DNA of 64,000 nt from Nostoc foliaceum FACHB-393 (GTDB taxonomy: Bacteria; Cyanobacteriota; Cyanobacteriia; Cyanobacteriales; Nostocaceae): the NCBI RefSeq assembly GCF_014698505.1, contig NZ_JACJTD010000035.1, forward strand, positions 1 through 64,000, written 5' to 3'. Every line of letters starts with the position of its first letter. The first letter of the stretch is position 1. A program made the translations under genes and the position numbers. Positions 43,747-53,900 of the stretch are shown here, piece by piece. The notes under the pieces were generated by a model, which was not told the DNA's origin, made no database searches, and saw only the letters and a program-made list of their open reading frames with translations.

Positions 43747-44559
43747 CTACACCCATGCTGATAACGGTGGAACTTGTAACAATTCGCTACTGAGAGAGTC
43801 GTGAATATAACCATTTGTTGCGAGAATTCTACCTGACTCAATTTTGACGGGAGTGCCATCGTAGGCGGTGACTTTGCCCCCAGCTTCTTGTAACAGAATT
43901 ATCCCGGCAGCAATATCCCAAGGAGAAAGCCCTCGTTCCCAATAACCATCGACACGTCCACAGGCAACATATGCTAAATCTAGCGATGCAGAACCGCTAC
44001 GTCTAACTCCTTGGGTAAGATGGGTGAGGTGACTAAATTCAGCGTAGTTGTTATCAGAGGTTTCGCGGCGATCATAGGCGAATCCTGTCACTAATAGACT
44101 TTTACTTAGTTCAGATGTTACCGAAACCTTGATAGGGTGGCGGTTACGCGTTGCTCCCAAGCCAGCAGCAGCACAGAATAGCTCATTGTGAAATGGATCA
44201 TAAATTACACCAAGTTGCGGAACACCATTCATTAACAGCCCGATAGAAACGGCAAAAAATGGGTATTGATGAGCGTAGTTGGTTGTACCATCTAGAGGAT
44301 CTATTGCCCATAGGTATTCATTCTCTTGATTACCTAATTTTCCTGATTCTTCAGCGAGGATAGAATGCTGGGGAAAGTGGCGGCGCAAAATTTCTAAAAT
44401 CAACTCTTCTGAGGCTTTATCAGCAGCGGTGACTAAATCACCAGGGCGACCTTTTTCAATAATTGCGTCTTCTAATTTACCTAAGTAACCTTGCAAAATG
44501 GCACCAGCAGCTAAGGCTGCTTCTGTAGCAATATCTAGAAAAATTTGTAGATTAGTCAT
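43747..44559 (-). CDS. Inositol monophosphatase-family protein
   Basis: 270 residues. Metal-binding motifs of the family: EESG (near 68), DPLDGTTNYAHQYPFFAVSIGL (near 86-107) and WDIAAGIILLQEAGG (near 215-229). It could be inositol-1-monophosphatase, or act on histidinol-phosphate or another sugar phosphate, and the neighbouring hisZ makes the second worth testing. The start codons MTN lie in a heptanucleotide array (44555-44600). Confidence 0.9.
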   Translation of the reverse strand: MTNLQIFLDIATEAALAAGAILQGYLGKLEDAIIEKGRPGDLVTAADKASEELILEILRRHFPQHSILAEESGKLGNQENEYLWAIDPLDGTTNYAHQYPFFAVSIGLLMNGVPQLGVIYDPFHNELFCAAAGLGATRNRHPIKVSVTSELSKSLLVTGFAYDRRETSDNNYAEFSHLTHLTQGVRRSGSASLDLAYVACGRVDGYWERGLSPWDIAAGIILLQEAGGKVTAYDGTPVKIESGRILATNGYIHDSLSSELLQVPPLSAWV

Positions 44560-44600
44560 TAGTCATTAGTCATTAATCATTAGTCATTAGTCATTGGAAA
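44555..44600. repeat. Heptanucleotide array at the start of the monophosphatase gene
   Basis: Six units of the type tagtcat / taatcat. On the minus strand the units read atgacta, so each contains ATG; the last is the start codon of the inositol monophosphatase-family gene. Confidence 0.7.
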
Positions 44601-44640
44601 GAGACAAGGAAGAAACTTGTTCAATAATTCTCCCTTGTCC
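44601..44640 (+). repeat. Stem-loop repeat C, copy 3
   Basis: gagacaaggaagaaacttgt then tcaataattctcccttgtcc. It lies directly against the heptanucleotide array. Confidence 0.6.
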
Positions 44641-44658
44641 CCTTTGTCTCCCGACTCC

Positions 44659-45204
44659 TCAAAGATTTTGGCGGCGAAACTCGGCGGGAGTCAGGCGCAT
44701 GGATTTTTCTGGGTTCCAGATTCCTTGGCCCATGAGTCTAGCCCATTGTTGGGCACGTTCTAAACGCTGGTCATACTTATGGTTAGGCGATCGCCCAACA
44801 AACATTGCATTCCCTTGTTTTACTAATTCTTCATTCAACAACACCTTATTTTTCCACACATAAGCTAGAGTTCGGCCAATTTTGTCTTTTGCTTCTAAAT
44901 CAAACTCCAGCGTTACCGATTGTTCTGCACCACCAATTAGATTCTCTAACTGTTCTTTTGCTGCTTCCCCCCAAGGCCGCTGTCGCAAATCTGGTGCATC
45001 AATCCCAACTAACCGCACTTGAGAAATCAAATTTGGTTGTTCAGCCATGCCTAACACTTCCAAACTTTGCCCACTAACTACCCGCGCTACTTTCACTTGA
45101 GCCTCATTGTTTGGCAGCTGGTTTTTACCTTGGCAACTCACCAAGAGCAATAAGCAAGCTAAAATGGCTATTTTTCGTACCCAGTCACCAAGACGCACAA
45201 GCAT
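44659..45204 (-). CDS. Staphylococcal-nuclease-like lipoprotein
   Basis: 181 residues from the ATG at 45204, seven bases after AGGAGAA; longer starts overlap the ferredoxin gene. Lipobox LLLVSC near residues 19-24. The TNase fold holds RLVGIDAPDLRQRPWGEAAKEQLENLIGG and DKIGRTLAYVWKNKVLLNEELVKQGNAMF, with the Arg/Asp/Glu active-site pattern. It probably degrades DNA or RNA at the cell surface or periplasm. It lies 50 bp after the 2Fe-2S ferredoxin gene, same strand. Confidence 0.88.
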   Translation of the reverse strand: MLVRLGDWVRKIAILACLLLLVSCQGKNQLPNNEAQVKVARVVSGQSLEVLGMAEQPNLISQVRLVGIDAPDLRQRPWGEAAKEQLENLIGGAEQSVTLEFDLEAKDKIGRTLAYVWKNKVLLNEELVKQGNAMFVGRSPNHKYDQRLERAQQWARLMGQGIWNPEKSMRLTPAEFRRQNL

Positions 45205-45253
45205 CAGAACTTCTCCTATGGTCGCCGCTGCGCCATCGGTGATTTTGAATTGT

Positions 45254-45622
45254 TTATTCCTCATCTAACGGTAAACCAGCTTTGACTCTTCCCCTAGCAA
45301 AATAGCGGCCAAACTGGAGTTCGTAGACTTCATCTTCGTCTTGCGTCTCCACCTCCAAATCAGAACGGGGGTAACTCACACACAACAAGGCATAACCTTG
45401 CCGACGTAAATCTGGCGACAATCCGATCGCCTCCGGTTGGTAAATTTCTCCCGATAAAACTCTCACTGCACAAGTGGTGCAAGCCCCGTTGCGGCAGGAA
45501 AACGGTAGGTCTACCCCTTGTTTTTCGCCAGCGTGAAGGATGTAGCGGTCTTCTGGGACTTGGAGGGTGTGTGTTTTGCCAGTGGCGCGATCGCGAACTC
45601 TAATTGTGTATGTACGGGACAT
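45254..45622 (-). CDS. 2Fe-2S plant-type ferredoxin
   Basis: 122 residues, about 20 more than photosynthetic PetF. The cluster motif CRNGACTTC (C-x4-C-x2-C; near 43-51) and the fourth Cys in ALLCVSYPRSDLEVETQDEDEVYELQFG are intact. A basic C-terminal tail (GRVKAGLPLDEE) follows. Electron carrier, not the main photosynthetic ferredoxin by sequence. Same strand as the nuclease gene. Confidence 0.9.
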   Translation of the reverse strand: MSRTYTIRVRDRATGKTHTLQVPEDRYILHAGEKQGVDLPFSCRNGACTTCAVRVLSGEIYQPEAIGLSPDLRRQGYALLCVSYPRSDLEVETQDEDEVYELQFGRYFARGRVKAGLPLDEE

Positions 45623-45727
45623 CTGGATTTGCGTTTTGGGTTTGGGACTTTCAGATTCAATCTAAATATCTTTCTTTATCTTTGCATTTTCTGGGATTCT
45701 ATAGTATGATCGTAACTTGTGGCGCCT

Positions 45728-45812
45728 GGAGAGGTGGCCGAGTGGTTTAAGGCGCAGACCTGGAAAGTCTGTTTAGGGAAACTTAACGGGGGTTCGAATC
45801 CCCCCCTCTCCG
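45728..45812 (+). tRNA. trnS-GGA: tRNA-Ser (anticodon GGA)
   Basis: 85 nt class II tRNA. Acceptor stem GGAGAGG / CCTCTCC, D-loop with GGTTTAAGG, anticodon stem CAGAC / GTCTG around CTGGAAA (anticodon GGA), long variable arm, T arm GGGGG TTCGAAT CCCCC and discriminator G. CCA is not encoded. A -10-like tatagtatgat lies near 45699-45710 and TTTTAAAA follows. Confidence 0.96.
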
Positions 45813-46019
45813 TTTTAAAACCTAGTCTAAATATATAGTTTGAACCATACTTCTACAAATAGTCGGGTTCAGTAAAAAGCAGGATATTGCCAAATAAATT
45901 CTTAAAATTTCTTTGAAAGTACGTTAGCGTTCCGCAGGAAAGGGATCGTACAAACCAAAAAACAAGCGAGGCACTTGTGACCTCGCTTCTGTTTTAGTAC
46001 AACAGTGGTTTATACAGGA

Positions 46020-46571
46020 TTAACGAGACCTATTACCGCTTGCACCTTTAGCTGACTTTGCCTCTTGAAGTAACTGTGGCAGATGCTGCTCAATTTTTTG
46101 AGCTGTCTGTTCTTCCTGCTGCAAGTTTTGCTGTAGCAATTGCACTACTTCGTTTTGCCCCATCTGCTCGGCACCTTTAATCAAACCACGATAGGCGGCA
46201 ATTTCCAGTTGTTCGACCTTGGCCTGTCCTCCTGCTAGCCCTAAATCCACAATTTGAGGATTATCAGCAGACAGTAGTGTTAATTTTTGAGTATCACTAA
46301 TCAAACCAGCCGCCGCATCACAAGTGACGCGCTGTGGTTGTTGTCCCAAGGCGCTGAATACTTGCTCTAGATTCCTAATTTGCTGCTCGGTTTCCCGAAT
46401 ATGGGTTTCGAGCAAGGACTTCAATTGGCTATGTTGGCTACACTGCCACATTAATTGCTGTGCTTCCAAGAAGCGATGTTCAGCATCGTACATACCACCA
46501 AGTTCATAGATGAACTTATCCTGCAAGTTTGTGATTTTTTTGGTACCGGGACGTTCGCTAAGTTGAACCAT
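46020..46571 (-). CDS. DUF892 (YciE-like) ferritin-fold protein
   Basis: 183 residues. DUF892 proteins are four-helix, ferritin-like, often stress-induced. Typical text: NLQDKFIYELGGMYDAEHRFLEAQQLMWQC, IRETEQQIRNLEQVFSALGQ, LEIAAYRGLIKGAEQMGQNEVVQLLQQNLQQEEQTAQKIEQHLPQLL. Carboxylate and His residues for a di-iron site are present, but no function is proved. Basic tail SAKGASGNRSR. Confidence 0.88.
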   Translation of the reverse strand: MVQLSERPGTKKITNLQDKFIYELGGMYDAEHRFLEAQQLMWQCSQHSQLKSLLETHIRETEQQIRNLEQVFSALGQQPQRVTCDAAAGLISDTQKLTLLSADNPQIVDLGLAGGQAKVEQLEIAAYRGLIKGAEQMGQNEVVQLLQQNLQQEEQTAQKIEQHLPQLLQEAKSAKGASGNRSR

Positions 46572-46842
46572 TGTGATTCTCCTTCATATTTGACGCTGTA
46601 TTTAACTGCCACACCCCTAACCTATGTCTGCTACCAAGTCTTCTCTTCATACCTCAGGCACAGCTAAGTGTTAAATCTGACTGCTAAATTCAATACACAA
46701 TCTAGCAAGAAGTAACATTTGTTTATTTTTCACTCATAATTGAGTCATTTTGTAAAGTCGCCAAACTCCTACTTCACTATGGCAACAGCCTGATGAACGG
46801 ATCGGGTAAATTAAGATAAGTAAAGAAAACGCTTTGAACTAA

Positions 46843-47523
46843 ATGGCAGCTCTAAGCTTACAAGAAATTTCTACTCAGTTAGAAAGTCCAAATTTACGCG
46901 ATCGCATGGTAGCCCTTGCCAATCTGCGTCATGTAGCCCCTGAGGATGCAGTCCCTTTGATTAAAAAGGTACTGGATGACGAATCTTTGCAACTGCGATC
47001 AATGGCAATATTTGCTCTTGGAATCAAGCCGACGGCTGAATGTTATTCAATTTTGGTCAGAATCCTCGAAAATGACCCAGATTATGGGATACGCGCTGAT
47101 GCGGCTGGTGCCTTAGGATATTTGGGTGATGCCAGAGCCTTTGAAGTGCTTTCACGGGCATTTTATGAAGATACTGATTGGCTAGTACGCTTTAGTGCAG
47201 CCGTTTCTCTAGGTAACATTAAAGACCCCCGTGCCCGTCAAATTCTACTTCAGGCATTGGATAGCAAAGAAGTAGTGTTGCAACAAGCTGCAATCTCTGC
47301 ACTGGGAGAAATTCAAGACATTGAGTCTGTAGATCAGATTCTGCGCTTCGCCCAATCAGATGATTGGTTAGTAAGGCAGCGTTTAGCAGAAGCTTTGGGT
47401 AATCTTCCTACTCCCAAGAGTGTCTCAGCTTTAAAATATCTGGAAAAAGACAATCATTTCAACGTTGCTGAGGCAGCCAGGATTGGTCTTAAGAAGCTTG
47501 AGGAAATAGGCAATCAAGCTTAA
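46843..47523 (+). CDS. HEAT-repeat protein of the phycobilin-lyase/NblB-like class
   Basis: 226 residues, about six HEAT units (for example LQLRSMAIFALGIKPTAECYSILVRILENDPDYGIRADAAGALGYLGDARAFEVL, described here by position 47-100). HEAT proteins in cyanobacteria include the chromophore lyases CpcE/CpcF and the phycobilisome-degradation factor NblB. Which applies here is not clear from sequence, but the next gene, 75 bp on, is a CpcS-type lyase, pointing to phycobilisome biology. Confidence 0.85.
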   Translation: MAALSLQEISTQLESPNLRDRMVALANLRHVAPEDAVPLIKKVLDDESLQLRSMAIFALGIKPTAECYSILVRILENDPDYGIRADAAGALGYLGDARAFEVLSRAFYEDTDWLVRFSAAVSLGNIKDPRARQILLQALDSKEVVLQQAAISALGEIQDIESVDQILRFAQSDDWLVRQRLAEALGNLPTPKSVSALKYLEKDNHFNVAEAARIGLKKLEEIGNQA

Positions 47524-47598
47524 GATTAAAGTTTCCTGCTACCTTTTAATAATAATTAAGTGGGAATTTTAGCATTTTGATGCAGGGTAATTTTATTC

Positions 47599-48165
47599 AT
47601 GAATATTGAAGAGTTTTTTGAGTTAAGTGCTGGTAAATGGTTTTCTCATCGTACTAGTCAACATTTGGCTTTTAACCAATCTGAACATAGCAAGTCAGAC
47701 ATCATAATTGAGACTCTGGCAATAGATGATCCAGAAGTGATCAAACTGTGTCAACAGTACAAAGTTAATCCTAGTTCCGCCTCTTGTGCTGCCAAAATTA
47801 GCTGGAACGGCACAATGGAAAAGGATCAAGTAAAACACAGTGGTTCAACTGTGTTGGTTTCGGTAACTGATGCAGATAATCCAGCTGAAGGTAAGTTACT
47901 GCGGGAAATAGTTGATGCCGATAAAACCCCAGTTGCCGGACACTATAAATTTGACAGTGATGGTGCCTTAATTCTAACTATAGAGGATGAAACCATGTGG
48001 TTAGAGGAGCGCCTGTGGTTTGCTAGCCCCAATTTGCGAATGCGGGTAAATGTCCTCAAGAATTTTGGTGGATTTAGTATCACTTCCTTCACTTCTGAGA
48101 TTCGCATGGGTGGCTTTCCCCCAGCTGTGAAGGCTTCTGAGGCAGCTAATTCAGTATCGAGTTAG
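47599..48165 (+). CDS. cpcS: Phycobiliprotein lyase, CpcS/CpeS family
   Basis: 188 residues. Lipocalin-like T-type/S-type lyase that attaches phycocyanobilin to Cys84 of phycobiliprotein subunits. Family text: MNIEEFFELSAGKWFSHRTS, EERLWFASPNLRMRVNVLK and GFSITSFTSEIRMG. The substitutions at positions 70-130 relative to the CpcS I remember suggest this may be one of two paralogues (CpcS or CpcU), so the exact symbol is not certain. Probably co-expressed with the HEAT gene. Confidence 0.86.
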   Translation: MNIEEFFELSAGKWFSHRTSQHLAFNQSEHSKSDIIIETLAIDDPEVIKLCQQYKVNPSSASCAAKISWNGTMEKDQVKHSGSTVLVSVTDADNPAEGKLLREIVDADKTPVAGHYKFDSDGALILTIEDETMWLEERLWFASPNLRMRVNVLKNFGGFSITSFTSEIRMGGFPPAVKASEAANSVSS

Positions 48166-48384
48166 TTTTATGTAAAGGAGCCACTGCCTTGCGCGGCTTT
48201 CCCGCAGGGTACCTAAGTGGCGTTGTATCATGCCGCTCTCTTGTACACCATACTAGATTTTAAGTGCGTTAGGACTAATGTCCATAACGCACCCTTGTAT
48301 AAGTTCAAATAACAAAATACCAAGCTATGGTTAATTACATAGTTGAGAAAAATTGAGAGATATTTCTCTTTGCGTTGATACTTT

Positions 48385-49956
48385 TTAAATTTGCAAAAAG
48401 TTAGCGATCGCCTGCGGTAATGGCAAAATAATTACAATCAACAAAGCCATTGCCAGTAATCCCCAAATGTCACGTTTGTTATCCAATTCAGTGACATCAT
48501 TCAGTGCAGGTTCATCAATCAACGGCATAAATAATAAGATAATTGCCCACACCAAAAATTCTTCTCGAACTAAAGAAAGTAATAGCAAGAGGACGCGAGC
48601 AATTTGACCAATTACAATCGCAGTTCGTTGTCCAAACATCGCATGGACAATGTGACCGCCATCTAGTTGTCCCACAGGCATTAAATTTAAGGCTGTAACA
48701 ATTAGTCCTAAAAAACCAGCTACTGCAACTGGATGCAAATCAAGGGCTGATTGTGCTGTCAACTGACTACCCAAGGCTAACTTCGAGAGTAGCGCTAGTA
48801 AAATGGAATACTTGGGATTAAGGGCATCAGGATTTAAAAGCCGGGTTTTTTCAGTGATGGAAACCACGTCAGAATGAGCTAAACCCCATATTAGTAATGG
48901 TAAAGTCACGACAAAGCCAGCAATTGGACCAGCAATACTAATGTCAAATAAAGCTTTGCGGTTGGGAATAGGACTACGCATTTGAATAAATGCACCAAAA
49001 GTTCCCAAGAAGAAAGGGATAGGAATAAAGTAAGGCAACGTTGAGCGAATCTTGTAAAATTTAGCTGTCAAATAATGCCCAAGTTCGTGAATGCCTAAAA
49101 TAGTCATCAATCCTAAGGCATAGGGTAATCCCTTGAATAGGACATCTGGGTTAGATATAACTTTCAGCAAAGAGCCAATTTCCCATAGAGGCGGAAGAGC
49201 AACACCAGCAATTTCTATCCCCACTAAGGTAGTAGTTAGCAAAGTAGCTACTAGTAGTAGAAGTGCTAATCCTGGTCGAGTTAACCGTTCTTGGTCGCGT
49301 CGTGGTGTATTTCTCTCTTTAGCAGCTTGAACGTTGGGAACCAGCACAAAGAAAGGTTTCTCATTTAAACCTTCTTGAAAGATCAGCAGGAAGCGATCGC
49401 CAAATTGTGCTTCAATATTAGTCTTAATCTGCTGATAAGCGTTGCTGGCTTGAGTTCGCAACTGACCACGGCAAATCACAGCTTGTGGTCGATACTCAAT
49501 ATTTTGAACGTAGTATACAGACCAAGGAAAACAATTTCGCAGTTGAGTTTCTTCCGTAGGCTCAATGGGACGCACTATTGGTTCTGCGGGAGGCTGGATA
49601 GTCGGCTGTGATTCTGAGCCTTGGGCTTGGGTTTCGGTCTGTGTATCTCTTGGCACTCGCCGTCCCCATTGAAATAACATCCAGTACAACAGTGTGGAGG
49701 CAAATAATGACCAAATAATCAGCGCTGGCGGCGGAGGTTGTTTTGCTCCATACATCAGCGTCCATCCACTCAACAGAAATGCTGGTGTCATTAAAACCAG
49801 CCACAACAACCATACTGGCGTCCGGGTGATCTGAGCGACGCTATGCTGCACCATTAAATAAGTAGCTAGCCCCAGTAGGATGATAAACAGAAACCAAAAT
49901 GCCATGTTATCTTCAGTAATTTTGACAAAACGCCCCACCAGTAGCCTCAGCACCAT
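48385..49956 (-). CDS. Site-2 protease (M50) membrane metalloprotease, EGY-like
   Basis: 523 residues (start uncertain; ATG at 49905 is an alternative). Two N-terminal helices, a soluble region with a cystatin-like fold guess (NIEAQFGDRFLLIFQEGLNEKPFF), then the M50 core: HEXXH in GIHELGHYLTA (near 290) and the third ligand in NLMPVGQLDGGH (near 425). About eight helices in total. It cleaves membrane-embedded substrates; plant EGY1 relatives work in chloroplast development. Confidence 0.9.
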   Translation of the reverse strand: MVLRLLVGRFVKITEDNMAFWFLFIILLGLATYLMVQHSVAQITRTPVWLLWLVLMTPAFLLSGWTLMYGAKQPPPPALIIWSLFASTLLYWMLFQWGRRVPRDTQTETQAQGSESQPTIQPPAEPIVRPIEPTEETQLRNCFPWSVYYVQNIEYRPQAVICRGQLRTQASNAYQQIKTNIEAQFGDRFLLIFQEGLNEKPFFVLVPNVQAAKERNTPRRDQERLTRPGLALLLLVATLLTTTLVGIEIAGVALPPLWEIGSLLKVISNPDVLFKGLPYALGLMTILGIHELGHYLTAKFYKIRSTLPYFIPIPFFLGTFGAFIQMRSPIPNRKALFDISIAGPIAGFVVTLPLLIWGLAHSDVVSITEKTRLLNPDALNPKYSILLALLSKLALGSQLTAQSALDLHPVAVAGFLGLIVTALNLMPVGQLDGGHIVHAMFGQRTAIVIGQIARVLLLLLSLVREEFLVWAIILLFMPLIDEPALNDVTELDNKRDIWGLLAMALLIVIILPLPQAIANFLQI

Positions 49957-50182
49957 AGCATTAACTACAAGGCAGACCTCAAATCCTAATTTTTTTCACA
50001 ACGGTTAACAGTCCTGGTTAACGCTCAAGTTTCAATTCTTTAGAATTTCCACACTGCAACCAGATTGTCCACAACTCCTCAGTTTCGGTTCTTTGATCAT
50101 GTGCCCTTTACCTCAACAGCCAAGTCATACAACTAAGCCACCACGGGCTGTCTTCCCTAACGAAGTTCCTAGCGGAGGTTCT

Positions 50183-50833
50183 ATGCAATCGGACTTCGCA
50201 CAAGAGAGCATTTTTGCTTTTCCACCCAATCGGGACACATTAGGAGGAACCTCTTATCTTATTGTAAGAAATGAAGGCAATATCCTCATAGACTGCCCGG
50301 CTCTAGACCAAACAAATCAAGATTTTTTAGGAACGCATGGAGGCGTGCGTTGGTTGTTTCTCACCCATCGAGGTGCTATTGGCAAAACTGCTGAAATTCA
50401 GCAAGTGTTTGGCTGCGAAATCTTGATTCAAGAGCAAGAAGCTTATTTATTACCAGGCTTAACCCCAACTACCTTTAGTCAAGAATTTACACTTGATGCA
50501 TCAACACAAGTGATTTGGACACCAGGTCATTCTCCTGGCTCATCTTGCCTATACTACAGTGAACTTGGAGGTATATTGTTTTCTGGTCGCCACTTAGTTC
50601 CTAATCAGCAGGGTAAAGCAGTACCATTACGGACAGCCAAAACCTTTCACTGGCCCCGACAAATTAACAGTCTTCGGTTATTATTAGAACGTTTTACACC
50701 AGAAACTCTCAGATACATTTGTCCGGGAGCTAATACAGGTTTTCTTAGAGGCAAGCGTGTCATAGATCAGGGTTATCAACACATTGCATCTCTGGATTTA
50801 CTAACTTTGCTGCGGATACAGCCCCTAATTTAA
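50183..50833 (+). CDS. Metallo-beta-lactamase-fold protein with degenerate metal site
   Basis: 216 residues from the ATG at 50183, five bases after GGAGG; an ATG at 50099 would add 28 residues. The fold is recognisable (LGGTSYLIVRNEGNILIDCPA; IWTPGHSPGSSCLYYSELGGILFSGRHLV), but the HxHxDH motif reads HRGAIG (residues 62-67) and the later Asp ligand is Arg136. Only His62 and His116 remain. The protein is probably non-catalytic or uses another mechanism. It lies 95 bp before the hybrid kinase gene, same strand. Confidence 0.8.
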   Translation: MQSDFAQESIFAFPPNRDTLGGTSYLIVRNEGNILIDCPALDQTNQDFLGTHGGVRWLFLTHRGAIGKTAEIQQVFGCEILIQEQEAYLLPGLTPTTFSQEFTLDASTQVIWTPGHSPGSSCLYYSELGGILFSGRHLVPNQQGKAVPLRTAKTFHWPRQINSLRLLLERFTPETLRYICPGANTGFLRGKRVIDQGYQHIASLDLLTLLRIQPLI

Positions 50834-50927
50834 CATTGGTGGTTTTTGATACTGGTGCAAAATATAAGTTAAGGAAGATATTGTCTGGGGAATTCTAGCG
50901 TTAGACAAGGAATTCTAGTAAAAAGTT

Positions 50928-53900
50928 ATGAGCGCAAAAATTGATGGAACTGTAAGAATCGCTGGCTACGAAATTATAGAGCAACTTTATTCTGGTTCTC
51001 GCACCCAAGTGTATCGGGCAGTACGAGAATGCGATCGCCTACCAGTTGTCATCAAGCTCTTAAAACGAGAATACCCCAGTTTTAGCGAATTAGTACAGTT
51101 TCGCAACCAATATGCGATCGCCAAAAACCTAGATATTCCCGGCATTATCAAACCCTACAGTCTGGAAGCTTATCAAAATGGCTATGCCCTAGTCATGGAA
51201 GACTTTGGTGGCATTTCCTTGCGGCAATTTACTCAAGGAAGACCACTGGACTTAGAGCAATTTCTTCCCATTGCCTTGCAACTGATAGACGCGCTACACC
51301 ATTTACATCAACAGCGCGTCATTCACAAAGATATCAAGCCAGCGAATATCCTTATCCATACAGATACTAAACAAATCAAGTTGATTGACTTCAGTATTTC
51401 CTCGCTCTTACCACGAGAAACCCAGGAAATCCAAAGTCCCAACGGACTGGAGGGAACGCTGGCATATTTGTCGCCAGAGCAAACCGGACGGATGAACAGG
51501 GGCATTGACTACCGCAGCGACTTCTATTCATTAGGTGTAACTTTCTTTGAACTACTTAGTGGACAACTGCCCTTTGAGTCTCATAACCCGATGGAGTTGG
51601 TGCATTGCCACATTGCTAAACTTCCACCCTTCCTGTGCGATTTCAACCCCCATTTGCCCTTGATGCTGGGCGAGATAGTCCGCAAATTGATGGCGAAGAA
51701 CGCCGAAGATCGTTATCAAAGTGCGCTAGGACTTAAACATGACCTAGTGACCTGCCTAGAACAGTGGCAAGAAACAGGCAAGCATACCTGGTTTGATTTG
51801 GGACAGTGCGATATTAGCGATCGCTTTCTCATACCCGAAAAACTCTACGGACGGGAATCAGAAGTGCAAACGTTACTGGAGGCATTTGGTTATGTTGCCA
51901 ATGGTGGCTCCCAACTGATGCTGGTGGCAGGTTTTTCTGGCATTGGCAAAACCGCAGTCGTCAATGAAGTACATAAGCCGATCGTGCGGTGGAACGGCTA
52001 CTTCATCAAAGGCAAGTATGAGCAGTTCAACCGCAACATTCCTCTGTCTGCCTTTGTGCAAGCCTTTCGTGATCTAATGAGACAGTTGCTTAGTGAAAGC
52101 GATACTCAATTAGAGCAATGGCAGAGCAAGATTTTAGCGGCAGTTGGAGAGAACGGGCAAGTTCTGATCGAGGTAATTCCTGAACTAGAGCAGATGATCG
52201 GCAAACAGCCTGCTATCGCTGAATTATCGGGCGGTGCGGCACAGAACCGTTTCAATCTACTGTTCCAAAAATTTATTCAGGTATTCGCAACAAGAGAGCA
52301 TCCGTTGGTAATCTTTCTTGATGACTTGCAGTGGGCAGATTCGGCATCACTCAATTTGCTGAAGCTGTTGATGACCCAGAGTGATTGTGGCTATCTATTC
52401 ATTATTGGTGCATACCGCGATAACGAGGTGTTTGCAGGTCATCCACTGATGTTAACGCTAGATGAAATTGAAAAGGTATCTTCCCCTGTAAATACTCTGG
52501 CCCTAGTTCCCTTGAGTCAAGCAGATGTGAACCATTTAATCGCCGACTCTCTCAGTTGTGCAACTGAACAAGCATTGCCGTTAACGGAGTTGGTTTATCA
52601 AAAAGCTAAAGGCAATCCCTTTTTCACGACTCAGTTTCTGAAAGCGCTACATGAGGATGGGCTGATTACCTTTGATTGGGAAGCAGGTTTTTGGCAGTGT
52701 GATGTGGTGCAAGTGAGAGCGATCGCTCTCACTGATGATGTGGTGGAATTTATGACACAACAGCTTCAGAAATTACCACCCAACACTCAAGATATTTTGA
52801 AACTGGCAGCCTGTATTGGCAATCAGTTTGATTTAGGAACATTGGCGATCATTTCTGAACAATCCCAAATCGAAGCGGCTGCAAGTTTATGGAAAGCCTT
52901 GCAGGAAGGTTTGATTCTACCCCAAAATGAAGTTTATAAGTTTTTTGTTAGGCAAGAACATCAACCAGTTACTCAAAATAATTCGGAGGTTGTTGCATAT
53001 AAGTTTTTACATGACCGGGTGCAACAAGCGGCATACTCCCTAATTCCCGCCGATGAAAAACAACCCGTTCACCTGAAAATTGGACAGTTACTCTTGAGTA
53101 ACACCCCCAAAAGCAACTGGGAAGAACGAATTTTTGAAATCGTCAGTCAACTCAATGTTGCGGCTGAATTGATTGCCCAATCCGCAGAACGTCAAGAATT
53201 GGCACAATTTAACCTGATGGCAAGCCGCAAGGCAAAAGCGGCAACTGCCTATAATGCTGCCTGCAAATATGCCCAGATAGGCATCGGGTTACTCGTCCAA
53301 AATAGTTGGCAACATCAGTATGAGTTGACCTTAGCACTCCATCAAGTCGCCACAGAAGCCGCCTATCTAAGCGGTGATTTAGAGCAGATGGAAGCTAATG
53401 CCTGTCTTATTCTCAACCACGCCAAAACCCCATTAGATCAAATCAGCGTTTATGAGGTGAAAATTGAGGCATTCACTGCCCAAGGTCAGTTTGCCCAAGC
53501 GATCGCAGCGGCACTTGCCATCTTAAAGCAATTGGGAGTGGAACTGCCCATAGCGCCTACCCAAGACGACGTGGCCGCTGGCTTTAATACCGTCTCAGAT
53601 GTGATTGGAGAGCGGTTAACTGCCGAGTTACTCAACCTCAGCGAACCAAAGGATGCAAACATCCTGGCGGCGGCTCGAATTTTGACATCGGTAGCACCCT
53701 GCGCTTATCTGTTTCAGCCACTGCTGTATTTACTGGTGATTTTAAAAAAGGTTTATCTGTCCGTCGTGTATGGCAATGAGTCAACCTCAACCTTTAGCTA
53801 TGTCTCTTATGGGATATTAATGTGTGGTGTGTTCGGAAACGTTGAATTAGGTTATGAATTTGGTCAGTTAGCCCTCGACCTGCTATCACGTTATCAAAAT

